Source: Chaenocephalus aceratus (lineage: Eukaryota; Chordata; Actinopteri; Perciformes; Channichthyidae). From it: 64,000 bases of DNA. Location: contig JAMFTG010000059.1 of NCBI GenBank assembly GCA_023974075.1, positions 456,536 to 520,535 of the forward strand, written 5' to 3'. Positions 22,400 through 32,698 of this stretch are shown in pieces. The notes under the pieces are model-generated. The model saw only the letters and a list, made by a program, of their open reading frames with translations. It did no database searches and was not told where the DNA came from. The position numbers and the translations under genes are program-made. The number at the start of each line of letters is the position of its first letter. Within the stretch, counting starts at the first letter, position 1.

Positions 22400-23546
22400 G
22401 AAGAAGTACTCAGATCTTGGACTTGAGTAGAAGTAGAAGTACTCAGATATTTTACTTGAGTTGAAGTACTCAGGTCTTGTTCTTGAGTAAAAGTAGAAGT
22501 ACTCAGATCTTGTACTTGAGTAAAAGTAGAAGTACCAGAGTGTAGGAATACTCTGTTACAGTAAAAGTAGAAGTACTCAGTTCTTGTACTTGAGTACAAG
22601 TAGAAGTACTCAGATCTTGTACTTGAGTAAAAGTAGAAGTACTCAGATCTTGTTCTTGAGTAAAAGTAGAAGTACTCAGATCTTGTTCTTGAGTAAAAGT
22701 GGAAGTACTCAGATCTTGTACTTGAGTAAAAGTAGAAGTACTCAGATCTTGTACTTGAGTAAAAGTAGAAGTACTCAGATCTTGTTCTTGAGTAAAAGGA
22801 GAAGTACTCAGATCTTGTACTTGAGTAAAAGTAGAAGTACCAGAGTGTAGGAATACTCTGTTACAGTAAAAGTAGAAGTACTCAGGTCTTGTTCTTGAGT
22901 AAAAGTAGAAGTACTCAGATCTTGTTCTTGAGTAAAAGTAGAAGTACTCAGGTCTTGTTCTTGAGTAAAAGTAGAAGTACTCAGGTCTTGTTCTTGAGTA
23001 AAGGAGAAGTACTCAGATCTTGTACTTGAGTAAAAGTAGAAGTACTCAGATCTTGTACTTGAGTAAAAGTAGAAGTACCAGAGTGTAGGACTCTGTTACA
23101 GTAAAAGTAGAAGTACTCAGTTATTGTACTTGAGTACAAGTAGAAGTACTCAGATCTTGTACTTGAGTAAAAGTAGAAGTACTCAGATCTTGTTCTTGAG
23201 TAAAAGTGGAAGTACTCAGATCTTGTACTTGAGTAAAAGTAGAAGTACTCAGTTCTTGTACTTGAGTAAAAGTAGACATACTCAGATCTTGTACTTGAGT
23301 AAAAGTAGAAGTACTCAGGTCTTGTTCTTGAGTAAAAGTAGAAGTACTCAGATCTTGTTCTTGAGTAAAAGTAAAAGTACTCAGGTCTTGTTCTTGAGTA
23401 AAAGTAGAAGTACTCAGGTCTTGTTCTTGAGTAAAAGGAGAAGTACTCAGATCTTGTACTTGAGTAAAAGTAGAAGTACTCAGATCTTGTACTTGAGTAA
23501 AAGTAGAAGTACCAGAGTGTAGGAATACTCTGTTACAGTAAAAGTC
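22400..23546. repeat. 33-bp minisatellite with a higher-order period of about 300 bp
   Basis: The unit contains AGTACTCAGATCTTG and TACTTGAGTAAAAGTAGA. At 33 bp (11 codons) it keeps frames open on both strands; the minus strand reads STSTFTQVQDL. The insert CCAGAGTGTAGGAATACTC recurs about every 240-430 bp and marks a higher-order repeat. The partner array at 59113-59955 is about 300 bp shorter. Confidence 0.93.
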
Positions 23547-23985
23547 CTGCATTCAAAATGTTCCTCAAGTGAAAGTAGAAAGTATTCTCATCTAAATATA
23601 GTGAAAGACAGTGAAAGTAGTCGTTGTGCAGATTGGTCCATTTCAGAATAATATATATGATGTGTTTTATAATGATTGATCTTGAAAGTGTTCTCAAAGC
23701 TGGTGAAGGTGCAGCTAGTCTGAAGTACTTTGTAGACTGCAGGGTAGCTGGTGAAGGTGCAGCTAGTCTGAAGTACTTTGTAGACTGCAGGGTAGCTGGT
23801 GGATTTACTCCAGGTGGAACTAAAGTCTGATTCAACACTTGGTTAGATTTCACATCATTCATCCACATCTGTGAAGTAACTAAAGGTATTAAATACATGC
23901 AGTGGAGTAAAAGTACACCCTTTACCTCAAAAGTGTACTTAAGTAAAGTACTTTAGTAAATATCCTTGGTAACTTTATACCAGTG
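23546..23985. other. 3' part of the expanded MITE with a 48-bp duplication
   Basis: A segment from GGTGAAGGTGCAGCTAGTC to GACTGCAGGGTAGC is present twice at 23700-23796. No coding content was recognised. Confidence 0.6.
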
Positions 23986-23993
23986 CATTAAAG

Positions 23994-25151
23994 TTAGTTG
24001 TACTTCTAAAACGTGTTGGAAATACCTGGAAATAATCAATGACAATTATTAATATTGGTATTTTATTACTCGGCCGACAGCCTTGGTATTTTAAAGGAAA
24101 GATAAAGACCTTTCTGAAAATTAAAGCAGGTAAACATGTAACAGTAGAGACACAAAACACAAATAGGTCCTCTTTAAACTGGGGAAGATAAGGCCCAGTG
24201 AACATAGAAACATCTCCTGTCGAGAAGAGAGAAGACATGGTGGCAATCCGCTTCAACACTTCTCAGTTTCACAACGTCCACAGGTTGTTCTTTGGGGACG
24301 TGGGGTGATACGTGTTGCTCAAAGAGGATGAGGATATCTCACCCTCACACACGACCCTGAGAGGCCTGGCGTTTGCATCACACTGTGGCCAAGATATGAG
24401 GCAATGGTCATAACATGATATTTGTTTACAGTTTCAATAAAGTAAATCTCATCGTTTGTTCTGAAAGGTAATCCCTTTGTCCAATTCCTAAACACAGCCT
24501 ATTCCTTGTGACATTACCATCATGTCTGTAAGTACTGTGCTGCATGTATGGTTGTATTTACTCAGTATAGGATCTTAAGCATTTGGTTTTGATGCCTGGA
24601 AAATAATACAATGTTGGAAGAAAATGTGCTTCAAATGTTCTCGTTAGAATATAAAGTGCTTTCTTTGCGAGTTATTTCCATAGAATCCAGAAAATGTTCA
24701 GAATTGATGGCGATAAAATGAGTTGTCCCGTGAGAGAACACCTCGACCTGCTGTGGACATGATAGAAACCCACACATGAAGGTTAAATGTTGACAAAAAA
24801 AAGCGCAAAGAAAGAAAAGCTCAATGTCTCTCATGCACATCGAGTGTGATTGAAAGTAAGGTGTTGGAGCTATACATCTCTTTATATTATTTAATAGTTT
24901 AACATTTATTTTCTTGCTGTTTTATAGTGTTTATTGTAAATGTATTCTTAGTTAGCGTCATAAGTTAAAGTAGTTTCTATGCTTTTATTTTGAAGGCATG
25001 TTTGGGCACTGGGTGATCAGAGCACCTGGTGGACTTGTATATATTGGAGACAGGTGGAAGTGGGAGCCAGAGCACTAGGAGGCAAACGGTTTTTTACCAG
25101 GGTGTTTCAAGCCACACAAAGGAAAGCCATAGGAACGGCTTAAGGAAAAGA
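23994..25151. other. Unique-looking sequence, no recognised gene
   Basis: Short open frames here also occur in the other arm, simply because the arm is duplicated. None shows a domain. Confidence 0.35.
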
Positions 25152-25159
25152 GGTACAGG

Positions 25160-26090
25160 TAGTGATGGCGAGATGAAGCCTTATGAAGCTTTGAAGCTTT
25201 GCAGCCAATTGGTTCGCTAAAGGGTTCGTCTCATGAGGCTTCATCATGGGCTTCATCTGAACACAAACCCCCTGCTGGTCAAAGTGTGTAAAACAGGCAG
25301 ATTGGACATCTCAACAGTGTGCTGTATCTCATACCGAGTTCCCAATGAGTAAAGCCTTAGAATAACTCTAAACAACGAACAGAAAATCATATCTTCATGT
25401 TAACAATATTGTTTTTTATTCCAGTTGAATGATTGTGATTGAAAAGCCTAAGGAGGCTGGAAAACATTGCAAAGAGGGATTTGCATTCCTTAATATATTC
25501 ATAAACGTAACCACGTTGTAGGCGGAGAAAGGCTAAACCATATCAAAGAATACATTTATTAACTACATTATCTCATTTAGCTGTAGCTTTTATAAACAAC
25601 AACAAAGACGTGTTGTTCAGTCGTTGAACCAGGGACCCTGCGGTCGTGAGTCAACTGCTTTCCAGCTGAGCCACAGCACACACGCTGAGTCTCCCTGAAA
25701 ACACTGCACCATATTTATTCATTTATTCATTCATGTTTGTACTTCTACATTTATTTATGCTTGTATCTATTTATACTTATAACATGTTCCGACCTCTATA
25801 TGAGTGAGGGTCTGAGCGCTCTTGATTCCATCGTGTCACCGGGTACAGGAGGGGTAATATGGTTCTTAGTATACATCCATGGGGATTATGAGCGTTGTGG
25901 TTCAACGGTTCAACGGATCTGAATCGCTTCCTGAAGCAGTCACGTGGTATCGACAGGCAGCGAGGCTTCGTTTGTCATCGATGACGTCACTGGCCCAAAA
26001 CGATACAAGCCTCGAGACAAGCTTCACAAAAAGCTTCGGGGATTACTCGACTCACGCTCCGAAGCCTCGGCGCAATACGTAACATCACTA
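25160..26090. mobile_element. hAT element, 931 bp, with tRNA-like insert
   Basis: The ends are TAGTGATGGCGAGATGAAGC and ...GTAACATCACTA. The flanks GGTACAGG (25152-25159) and GGTATAGG (26091-26098) match at 7 of 8 bases. Repeated GAAGCTT/AAGCCTC motifs fill both subterminal regions. Partner: 56562-57492. Confidence 0.8.
25617..25682 (-). ncRNA. tRNA-like SINE head or tRNA pseudogene
   Basis: On the minus strand, TGGCTCAGCTGG fits the pol III A box and GGTTCAACGACT fits the B box. They are spaced about as in a tRNA. The T-arm does not pair well (CCCTG against GACTG), and no clear cloverleaf or 3' end is present, so a SINE-type promoter relic is more likely than a working tRNA gene. Confidence 0.45.
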
Positions 26091-26098
26091 GGTATAGG

Positions 26099-26978
26099 AA
26101 ACCTGTTCGTTGTACTTTGTTATTAAGTTAACTATCTGTTTTAGTTCGATATGATTTTGGCCGCTACATAAAGTGTCGTGTGCACCAAGACGAGGAATAT
26201 ATAACAAATCCTGCGAGAAAGTGACATTAAAATGCAATTATTCAATGTACTCAAAGAAGTGCTTACACTCGAGACCGACGCGGATACACATTACCAATCT
26301 AATTGAAATGCAAAGCCAGAAGTCCCTTTCCATGCTCACAGTCAGACTGGAGTGAAAACACATTTTGTGACTGCAGTGTTTTCGGAGACGACGGGCCACG
26401 GGGATTCACCTGAAGGCGCATTTGGTTTTATGTTCCCGTGATTGATGCTGCAGCTCCGAGCCCTGTGTGTCTAATACAGATACGAGCCTCACCGAGAACT
26501 CATCAACTGTTGCACAGTCTATTTCACAACAGAGCCCAATGGTTGTTTGTTTCTTACTATTTTAGCCCCTTATTCTGTAAATACCACATTATAAACCGTT
26601 GTAATCCTGCCTAGGATCCTCTTAATCCGCCAAAACAAGCCAGCTTCCTCTGAGCTTTGTTCAACAAATAAAAGCCGAAGAGAGAGAACAGCAATCCTCT
26701 TGAAACTTTGCACCTCATTTTCCCAAAGTAGAGAATTATGAAGACTTTGTTTTACGTTCTGTTACGTCTTTTCTACGGAGGGCAACCCATGCAAACTTGT
26801 GCAACGGCCTAAAACACTTTCATAGGAGAGAAATGACATGAAAATGAAGAAATACATTTACCAACTTCACACAACGTGTACAGCATTTAGAAAACATTCA
26901 ACAACTTGATGAAACATGTGCAATGTTTACTAAAAGCTCTGCATAAATCAAACGCTGCAAATACAAAAGGCTGAAAGA
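26099..26978. other. Unique-looking sequence, no recognised gene
   Basis: No exon, RNA or transposon was recognised. It is duplicated at about 55,671-56,553. Confidence 0.35.
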
Positions 26979-27231
26979 AGCTCGGAGACCAGGGGACACT
27001 AAAGAGTGACGTACACAGCTGGGAGACCAGGGGACACTAAAGAGTGATGCACACAGCTGGGAGACCAGGGGACACTAAAAAGTGACGTACACAGCTGGGA
27101 GACCAGGGGACACTAAAGAGTGACGTACACAGCTGGGAGACCAGGGGACACTAAAGAGTGATGCACACAGCTGGGAGACCAGGGGACACTAAAAAGTGAC
27201 GTACACAGCTGGGAGACCAGGGGACACTAAA
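26979..27231 (-). repeat. 38-bp minisatellite, about 6.7 copies (minus orientation)
   Basis: The unit contains CAGCTGGGAGACCAGGGGAC and ACTAAAGAGTGACG. The arm partner at 55113-55670 has about 14.7 copies. The same unit appears in the opposite orientation at 28832-29961. Confidence 0.93.
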
Positions 27232-27398
27232 GCAGCGTTGCCAACTTTGGGTACCTGGCTGGAGTGAGATTTTGATATCATGGGTTTAATTTAGTGCTGT
27301 CAAAATTATCGCGTTAACGGCGGTAATTAATGTTTTGAATTAATTGCGTTAAAATATATATAACGCATGTGCAGAATGGCCCGCCCCATACGTGCCAC

Positions 27399-27490
27399 CA
27401 GTGGCAGCGCCAGGGTATGGCTGGGGTGGGCTACACCCATACCAAGAAATGGCTTAGCCCCACCATGAACAATGATGTTAAAGTAAGCAA
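27399..27490. mobile_element. Terminal part of a nested element related to 8710-9431
   Basis: It reads CAGTGGCAGCGCCAGGGTAT, then GGCTTAGCCCCACCATGAA. This matches the right end of the 8710-9431 hAT read on the opposite strand. After about 90 bp the similarity ends, so the interior is different or the second terminus is lost. Confidence 0.7.
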
Positions 27491-28002
27491 AATAAAGTCT
27501 GCCAACTCGCGCGGAGTAAATTGCACAGACAGCAGTTAGTCAGATTGATTTCAGTAGCCACGGTTTTGAAAACTTTGTCACGTAGTGATCGTCTTCTCAA
27601 TAGAACATCTTTGATAACGGCGTGGTGTTGTTGCAGGAAGTCCCGACGGAGAATACTCTTGCTGTAGTACAGGGCAGAGCCATATAATAGTAATAATATG
27701 GCTCTGGTACAGGGGTGCACATAACTGGCGCAGGTTATGTGCATAATCTGAAATGCGTACCGTCACTTGTGTCACAAAGCGCATGTGCGTACCGACGTAC
27801 TTGTGAAGCTTTTCCAGAAGGCGGTTAGATCACCGGACGACAGAGTCGGTCTCCGTGTGCACAGACAGGGCTGCTGTTAACGTCGGTCTGTACAACGGAA
27901 CTGTGCCAAAACTGCGCCAACCGGCTGCGGAGGGAGACTCCCCCCATCACTGGAGAACTGCGCTAAAACAGCTGATCACAACGTTCACACTCTGTGGTCA
28001 CG

Positions 28003-28165
28003 AAGTACTACTCCACTAGCCCCCCCCCTCTGTCGACTTTCCTGAAGTACTCCACTAGCCCCCCCCCTGTCGACTTTCCTGAAGTACTCCACTAGCCCCC
28101 CCCCCCCGTCTACTTCCTGAAGTACTCCACTAGCCCCCCCCCCGTCTACTTTCCTGAAGTACTCC
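28003..28165. repeat. About 50-bp tandem repeat with poly-C core, 3-4 copies
   Basis: The units contain GAAGTACTCCACTAGCCCCC and GTCGACTTTCCT. The poly-C length varies between copies. Partner: 54212-54345. Confidence 0.85.
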
Positions 28166-28831
28166 CCCGTTGATAGAAATCAACACGTAATGAATAAAGA
28201 CCCCACGGTTTGATGATTGATAGGTGTGTGGGCTGTCTTTCATTTTGACACGCAGACAAATGTTATAATAAACATAGATACTGTATGTTAAATGGATATA
28301 TCCGCCTTCTTTCATTTATCTTTCCATTCCCAACAATATACATAAATAAATGGCATATTTTGGACATAGTTCGAATGGTGATTAATCTGATTAATTAATT
28401 TTTTAACTGTGATTAATCTGATTAAAAAATGTAATCGTTTGACAGCCCTAGTTTAATTACACATATGTTCACTAAATGACTGCTATCGTGTCAGTAGCGG
28501 GACTTTAGCATATATATAGGATCTATATACAAATACACAATATTGGACACAGACTATAAAGGGCACACAGTTTCATTCACTAATGAAAGTCAAACACATT
28601 TTTGTTTCCACTGTTTTATTGTGTGTCGCGATAAACAATTAATTGACTTATGGTACGATAAATAAAAATGAACTCGATAACTTTTCTGAACTCGATACAT
28701 TTCCATTTACATGAGGATGTGACTAGCAGTTTGAAAGGATGTACTTGAATTATTATTATATATCATTATGTCAGTGGTCTAAAATGGTCATACAACGGTG
28801 CCGACAATATTATCGTTTATCGCAATATTTC

Positions 28832-29961
28832 CGTCACTCTTTAGTGTCCCCTGGTCTCCCAGCTGTGTGCGTCACTCTTTAGTGTCCCCTAGTCTCCCAG
28901 CTGTGTTCGTCACTCTTTAGTGTCCCCTGGTCTCCCAGCTGTGTGCGTCACTTTTTAGTGTCCCATGGTCTCCCAGCTGTGTGCGTCACTGTTTAGTGTC
29001 CCCTGGTCTCCCAGCTGTGTTCGTCACTCTTTAGTGTCCCCTGGTCTCCCAGCTGTGTTCGTCACTCTTTAGTGTCCCCTGGTCTCCCAGCTGCGTATGT
29101 CACTCTTTAGTGTCCCCTGGTCTCCCAGCTGTGTTCGTCACTGTTTAGTGTCCCCTGGTCTCCCAGCTGTGTGCGTCAGTCTTTAGTGTCCCCTGGTCTC
29201 CCAGCTGTGTGCGTCACTCTTTAGTGTCCCATGGTCTCCCAGCTGTGTGCGTCACTTTTTAGTGTCCCATGGTCTCCCCAGCTGTGTTCGTCACTCTTTA
29301 GTGTCCCCTGGTCTCCCAGCTGTGTGCGTCACTTTTTAATGTCCCCATGTCTCCCAGCTGTGTTCGTCACTCGTTAGTGTCCCCTGGTCTCCCAGCTGTG
29401 TGCGTCACTCTTTAGTGTCCCATGGTCTCCCAGCTGTGTGCGTCACTTTTTAGTGTCCCATGGTCTCCCAGCTGTGTTCGTCACTCTTTAGTGTCCCCTG
29501 GTCTCCCAGCTGTGTGCGTCACTTTTTAATGTCCCCATGTCTCCCAGCTGTGTTCGTCACTCGTTAGTGTCCCCTGGTCTCCCGCTGCGTGCGTCTCTTT
29601 TTAGTGTCCCCTGGTCTCCCAGCTGCGTATGTCTCTTTTTAGTGTCCCCTGGTCTCCCAGCTGCGTGCGTCTCTTTTTAGTGTCCCCTGGTCTCCCAGCT
29701 GCGTGCGTCTCTTTTTAGTGTCCCCTGGTCTCCCAGCTGCGTATGTCTCTTTGTATTGTCCCCTGGTCTCCCAGCTGCGTGCGTCTCTTTTTAGTGTCCC
29801 CTGGTCTCCCAGCTGCGTGCGTCTCTTTTTAGTGTCCCCTGGTCTCCCAGCTGCGTATGTCTCTTTGTAGTGTCCCCTGGTCTCCCAGCTGCGTGCACCT
29901 CTTTTTAGGGTCCCCTGGTCTCCCAGCTGCGTGCGTCTCTTTTTAGTGTCCCCTGGTCTCC
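28832..29961 (+). repeat. 38-bp minisatellite, about 30 copies (plus orientation)
   Basis: The unit contains GTCACTCTTTAGTGTCCCCT and GGTCTCCCAGCTGTGT. Variants shift from GTCACTC to GTCTCTT toward the 3' end, so neighbouring copies have homogenised in blocks. The partner at 52364-53532 has about 31 copies. Confidence 0.95.
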
Positions 29962-30548
29962 ATTGTGTTTTCAGCTTCTTGCAGCGTTTTGTTTATGCCG
30001 CTTTAAGTAAACATCTGTTGGTGAAGATGTTTCTTCAATTGCAAGTGTTTTGGTACATTTGTGGCTTCTTGTATTTGAAACTGCAGAAGTTTCTCCTAAT
30101 GGAATAGTTTGTGTTGTTAGTTGTGTTGTTAGTTGTGTAGTTAGTTGTGTGTTGTTGTGCCCCTTTCGGCTGCTGCTCCTCAGACTTCTCCACATCAAAG
30201 TCAGTGAGCACACAGCAAGGTGAATTCAGCTCCTCTATAGGAAGCACAGAGGGGAAACTTTTTAGAGGAAACCACCGCACTAAAAGATAAGCAGGCGAGA
30301 GAGGCACCGCTACACATAATAATTAACCCAATGTACAGGCTGAGCAGTGATTCAATTAAACTGAGCTCTATAGCGCAAAGAAACATTTCATTCAGCAATT
30401 GAAGAGTGAAAGCAATTACATGAGCCAAACTAGACTCAGAGGGTTCATAGAAAATGCATCTGCTTAATCAAGAGCAACACTAAAATACAAATGGGGCCAC
30501 TAGCTAACAATCATATGAAATCTATTAGAAAGAGGCAAGGTGCTAATG
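29962..30548. other. Unique-looking sequence, no recognised gene
   Basis: It contains a short TTAGTTGTG repeat near 30115-30150. It is duplicated at about 51,780-52,363. Confidence 0.35.
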
Positions 30549-32147
30549 CAGGGGTGGGGAACCTCTGGCCCCCGGGCCGTACACGGACCACGAGACCATT
30601 TAGTACGGCCCTCGAGGTAATTTATAAACACTCGCGAAAAAGAAAATAATTAAATAAATCTAGACCGCAAAACAATTAAACAAGCGAGTGCCTGTTTTTC
30701 CTGGCCACGGTCAGGGTCTTTGAAACACAACACGAGCCTAACGTGTCATCACGTGGTATATGTCTCGTCTGACAGGGGCCATTTCTCAATCTCGAGGATG
30801 CTGGCTTGGTAGTCGCGTACTTCCAAGTCACTTCCTTCAGAAACGTAGCAAGTATGCTTCCAAGCCACGGCTTCGGAAAACGAAGAAGAATGGAACAGGC
30901 TAACAAGTGTGCCACTCTCTCTAACGGTTTCAACATAAACTGTACCGAAAATAAATACCTCACGATGTCTATCTAATTATGAACTTGCTTTACTTTCACG
31001 GAACACATCTTTGGTGATAACAAACAAAAGTAACATATTTACCAACACGTGTTCTACGCCACTACATACTTACATTTAAATGTGAGCTGCGTCGGTTCAG
31101 CCATTCTCCGCAAGGGTTTTATAAATTGGTCCGTGCGCAAAGCATTGTGGGGATTTTAAGGACGCAAAGTCTACTCATGTGCAGCCTCGAAATTTCCCCC
31201 AAACCAAGGACGCGGCCTCGGTGGAATTCCAAGTATGCTGGAGATTGGAACAGTCCTTCGGCGGCACTCGATGACGTAGCATCCTTGAAATATTGGCTTG
31301 GAAGCCAGTATCCTCGCGATTGAGAAACGGCCACGGGTGTAGTTCTGACGGAGAGCAGCAGAATGTCGCTCCGGCACTTCAAAATGTCAGTACCGATAAG
31401 GAGCCGTACACATGCCGCAGTTTCTGCGTGGCTGTGTCTTTAGCTGAAAGCCCAGTGGCGATCTGTTCATCTCTCATACTGATCATACAGTCAATAACTT
31501 TGTTGTTGTTAGCATCTGGTTAGCTAGCTATGCTAACGAATATAAGAAGCTTTTTCTACAACCAGTGAGGTAAAGGCACATCTTTATATGATCATTATCG
31601 CTATACAAAAACAAGAGAATAAAGTAAACAGGTATAAAATACTATATGACAGTAAAAAAAAGTTGTTATTAATAAACAAGAATACAGTTTGAAAGGGGAG
31701 TGATTTGTAAAAATCCATAAAGAAAAATAAATCTGTTTACAGTTCTGTTTGATCTGGATGTTGAGAGATGTTTCCATATATCTCCTAATGTTGCTCTCAA
31801 AGTGCATCAGATTGATGCTTTAACTTCAACATTTAAAAAATAAAATCTACCTGGGGAGCATCCCCCCGGACCCCCCTAGAGGAGGTTAGGTCCCCCCCCC
31901 TACACTTAAATCATGTTCACATGGATACTAAATAAATTTTGTCCATATATTTCTGGTCATGCGAGAACCGTGCACGTGCATGCATGCGCGAGTCATGGTA
32001 AGATCTGGATTCAGAGGTTGCTTTTTCTTTGCACAGCATGAAAGAAAGGCGAAATGAATGGGCTGTGATTTTGTTTTTTTTAAGCAGAGGTCAATCATTT
32101 GTACGGCCCTCGGAGGATGTTGAAAACATTGAAATGGCCCCTGAGAG
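30549..32147. mobile_element. Probable hAT element with truncated right end and nested TIR element
   Basis: The left terminus CAGGGGTGGGGAACCTCTGG is hAT-like. Related inner sequence (GTACGGCCCTCGG and GAAATGGCCC) reappears at 32100-32145, just before the LINE fragment, so the right tip is missing. A second element is nested at 30777-31332. Confidence 0.5.
30777..31332. mobile_element. Nested DNA transposon remnant with inverted termini
   Basis: The left end is GGCCATTTCTCAATCTCGAG and the right end, read inward, is GGCCGTTTCTCAATCGCGAG. The inverted copy in the other arm begins inside this element, at the assembly gap. The superfamily is not assigned. Confidence 0.65.
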
Positions 32148-32149
32148 GA

Positions 32150-32696
32150 AAACTAGACTACTGCAACTCCCTCCTGGCTGGTCTACCTGCATGTGCCATC
32201 CGACCTCTGCAGCTCATCCAGAATGCAGCGGCTCGTCTGGTCTTCAACCTTCCTAAATTCTCCCACCCACGCCGCTCCTCCGCTCCTCCACTGGCTTCCG
32301 GTAACTGCTAGAATCCACTTCAAGACAGTGGTACCTGCGTACCATGCAGCGAATGGATCTGGCCCTTCCTACATCCAGGACATGGTTAAACCGTACACCC
32401 CAGCACGTGCACTCCGCTCTGCATCAGCCAAACGGCTCGCTGCACCCTCGCTGCGAGGGGGAACCAAGTTCCCATCAGCAGAAACACGTGGGTTTGCTAT
32501 CCTGGCTCCAAGATGGTGGAATGAGCTCCCATTGACATCAGGACAGCAGAAAGCTTACACACCTTCCCGCAGACTGAAAACTCATCTCTTTCGACTCCAC
32601 CTCGAGCGATAGAACTATTAACAAAGCACTTATATACTAATAAAGGGCTGGCTGATCTAAAGCCAGTTGAGTAGCACTTGAAATACTTGGCTCTAT
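32150..32696 (+). mobile_element. LINE reverse-transcriptase C-terminal fragment
   Basis: The plus strand reads DYCNSLLAGLPACAIRPLQL, then IQNAAARLVFNLP, HWLPVTARIHFKT, NGSGPSYIQDMVKPY, RWWNELP and LKTHLFRLHLER before stops. This is the conserved C-terminal tail of fish L2/Rex-type LINEs. At least one frame change occurs near 32255. The fragment ends against the 16-bp satellite. Confidence 0.8.
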
Positions 32697-32698
32697 GA

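Larger units (their letters stand above)
22392..23985. mobile_element. hAT-type MITE expanded by internal 33-bp repeats
   Basis: The left end is CAGAGGTGGAAGAAGTACTC and the right end is TACTTTAGTA...ACCAGTG. They are flanked by CATTATAG (22384-22391) and CATTAAAG (23986-23993), which match at 7 of 8 bases. These ends resemble a very common fish repeat. Most of its length is a 33-bp array. Confidence 0.75.
27292..28450. mobile_element. hAT element, 1159 bp, carrying a nested element
   Basis: The ends are TAGTGCTGTCAAAATTATCG and CGTTTGACAGCCCTA, with a perfect 8-bp flank GTTTAATT at 27284-27291 and 28451-28458. It shares termini with the 58-bp remnant at 20590. Another element starting CAGTGGCAGCGCCAGGG is nested from 27399. 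Its far end was not resolved. Confidence 0.87.
18270..30833 (+). repeat. Left arm of a 12.5-kb inverted repeat
   Basis: This segment matches the reverse complement of 51501-64000 almost base for base. Position 30833 pairs with 51501, directly at the assembly gap, and 18270 pairs with 64000, the window edge, so the repeat probably continues beyond it. Paired coordinates sum to between 82,270 and 82,652. The shifts occur mainly in the tandem arrays. Confidence 0.93.

Noticed and set aside
25617..25682. Functional tRNA gene
   Set aside because: A and B boxes are present, but the T-arm pairing and 3' structure are poor. It was kept only as a tRNA-like relic.
26979..29961. CRISPR-like direct repeats (38-bp units)
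   Set aside because: There are no unique spacers. Units are head to tail, and the surrounding DNA is clearly eukaryotic with no cas genes.
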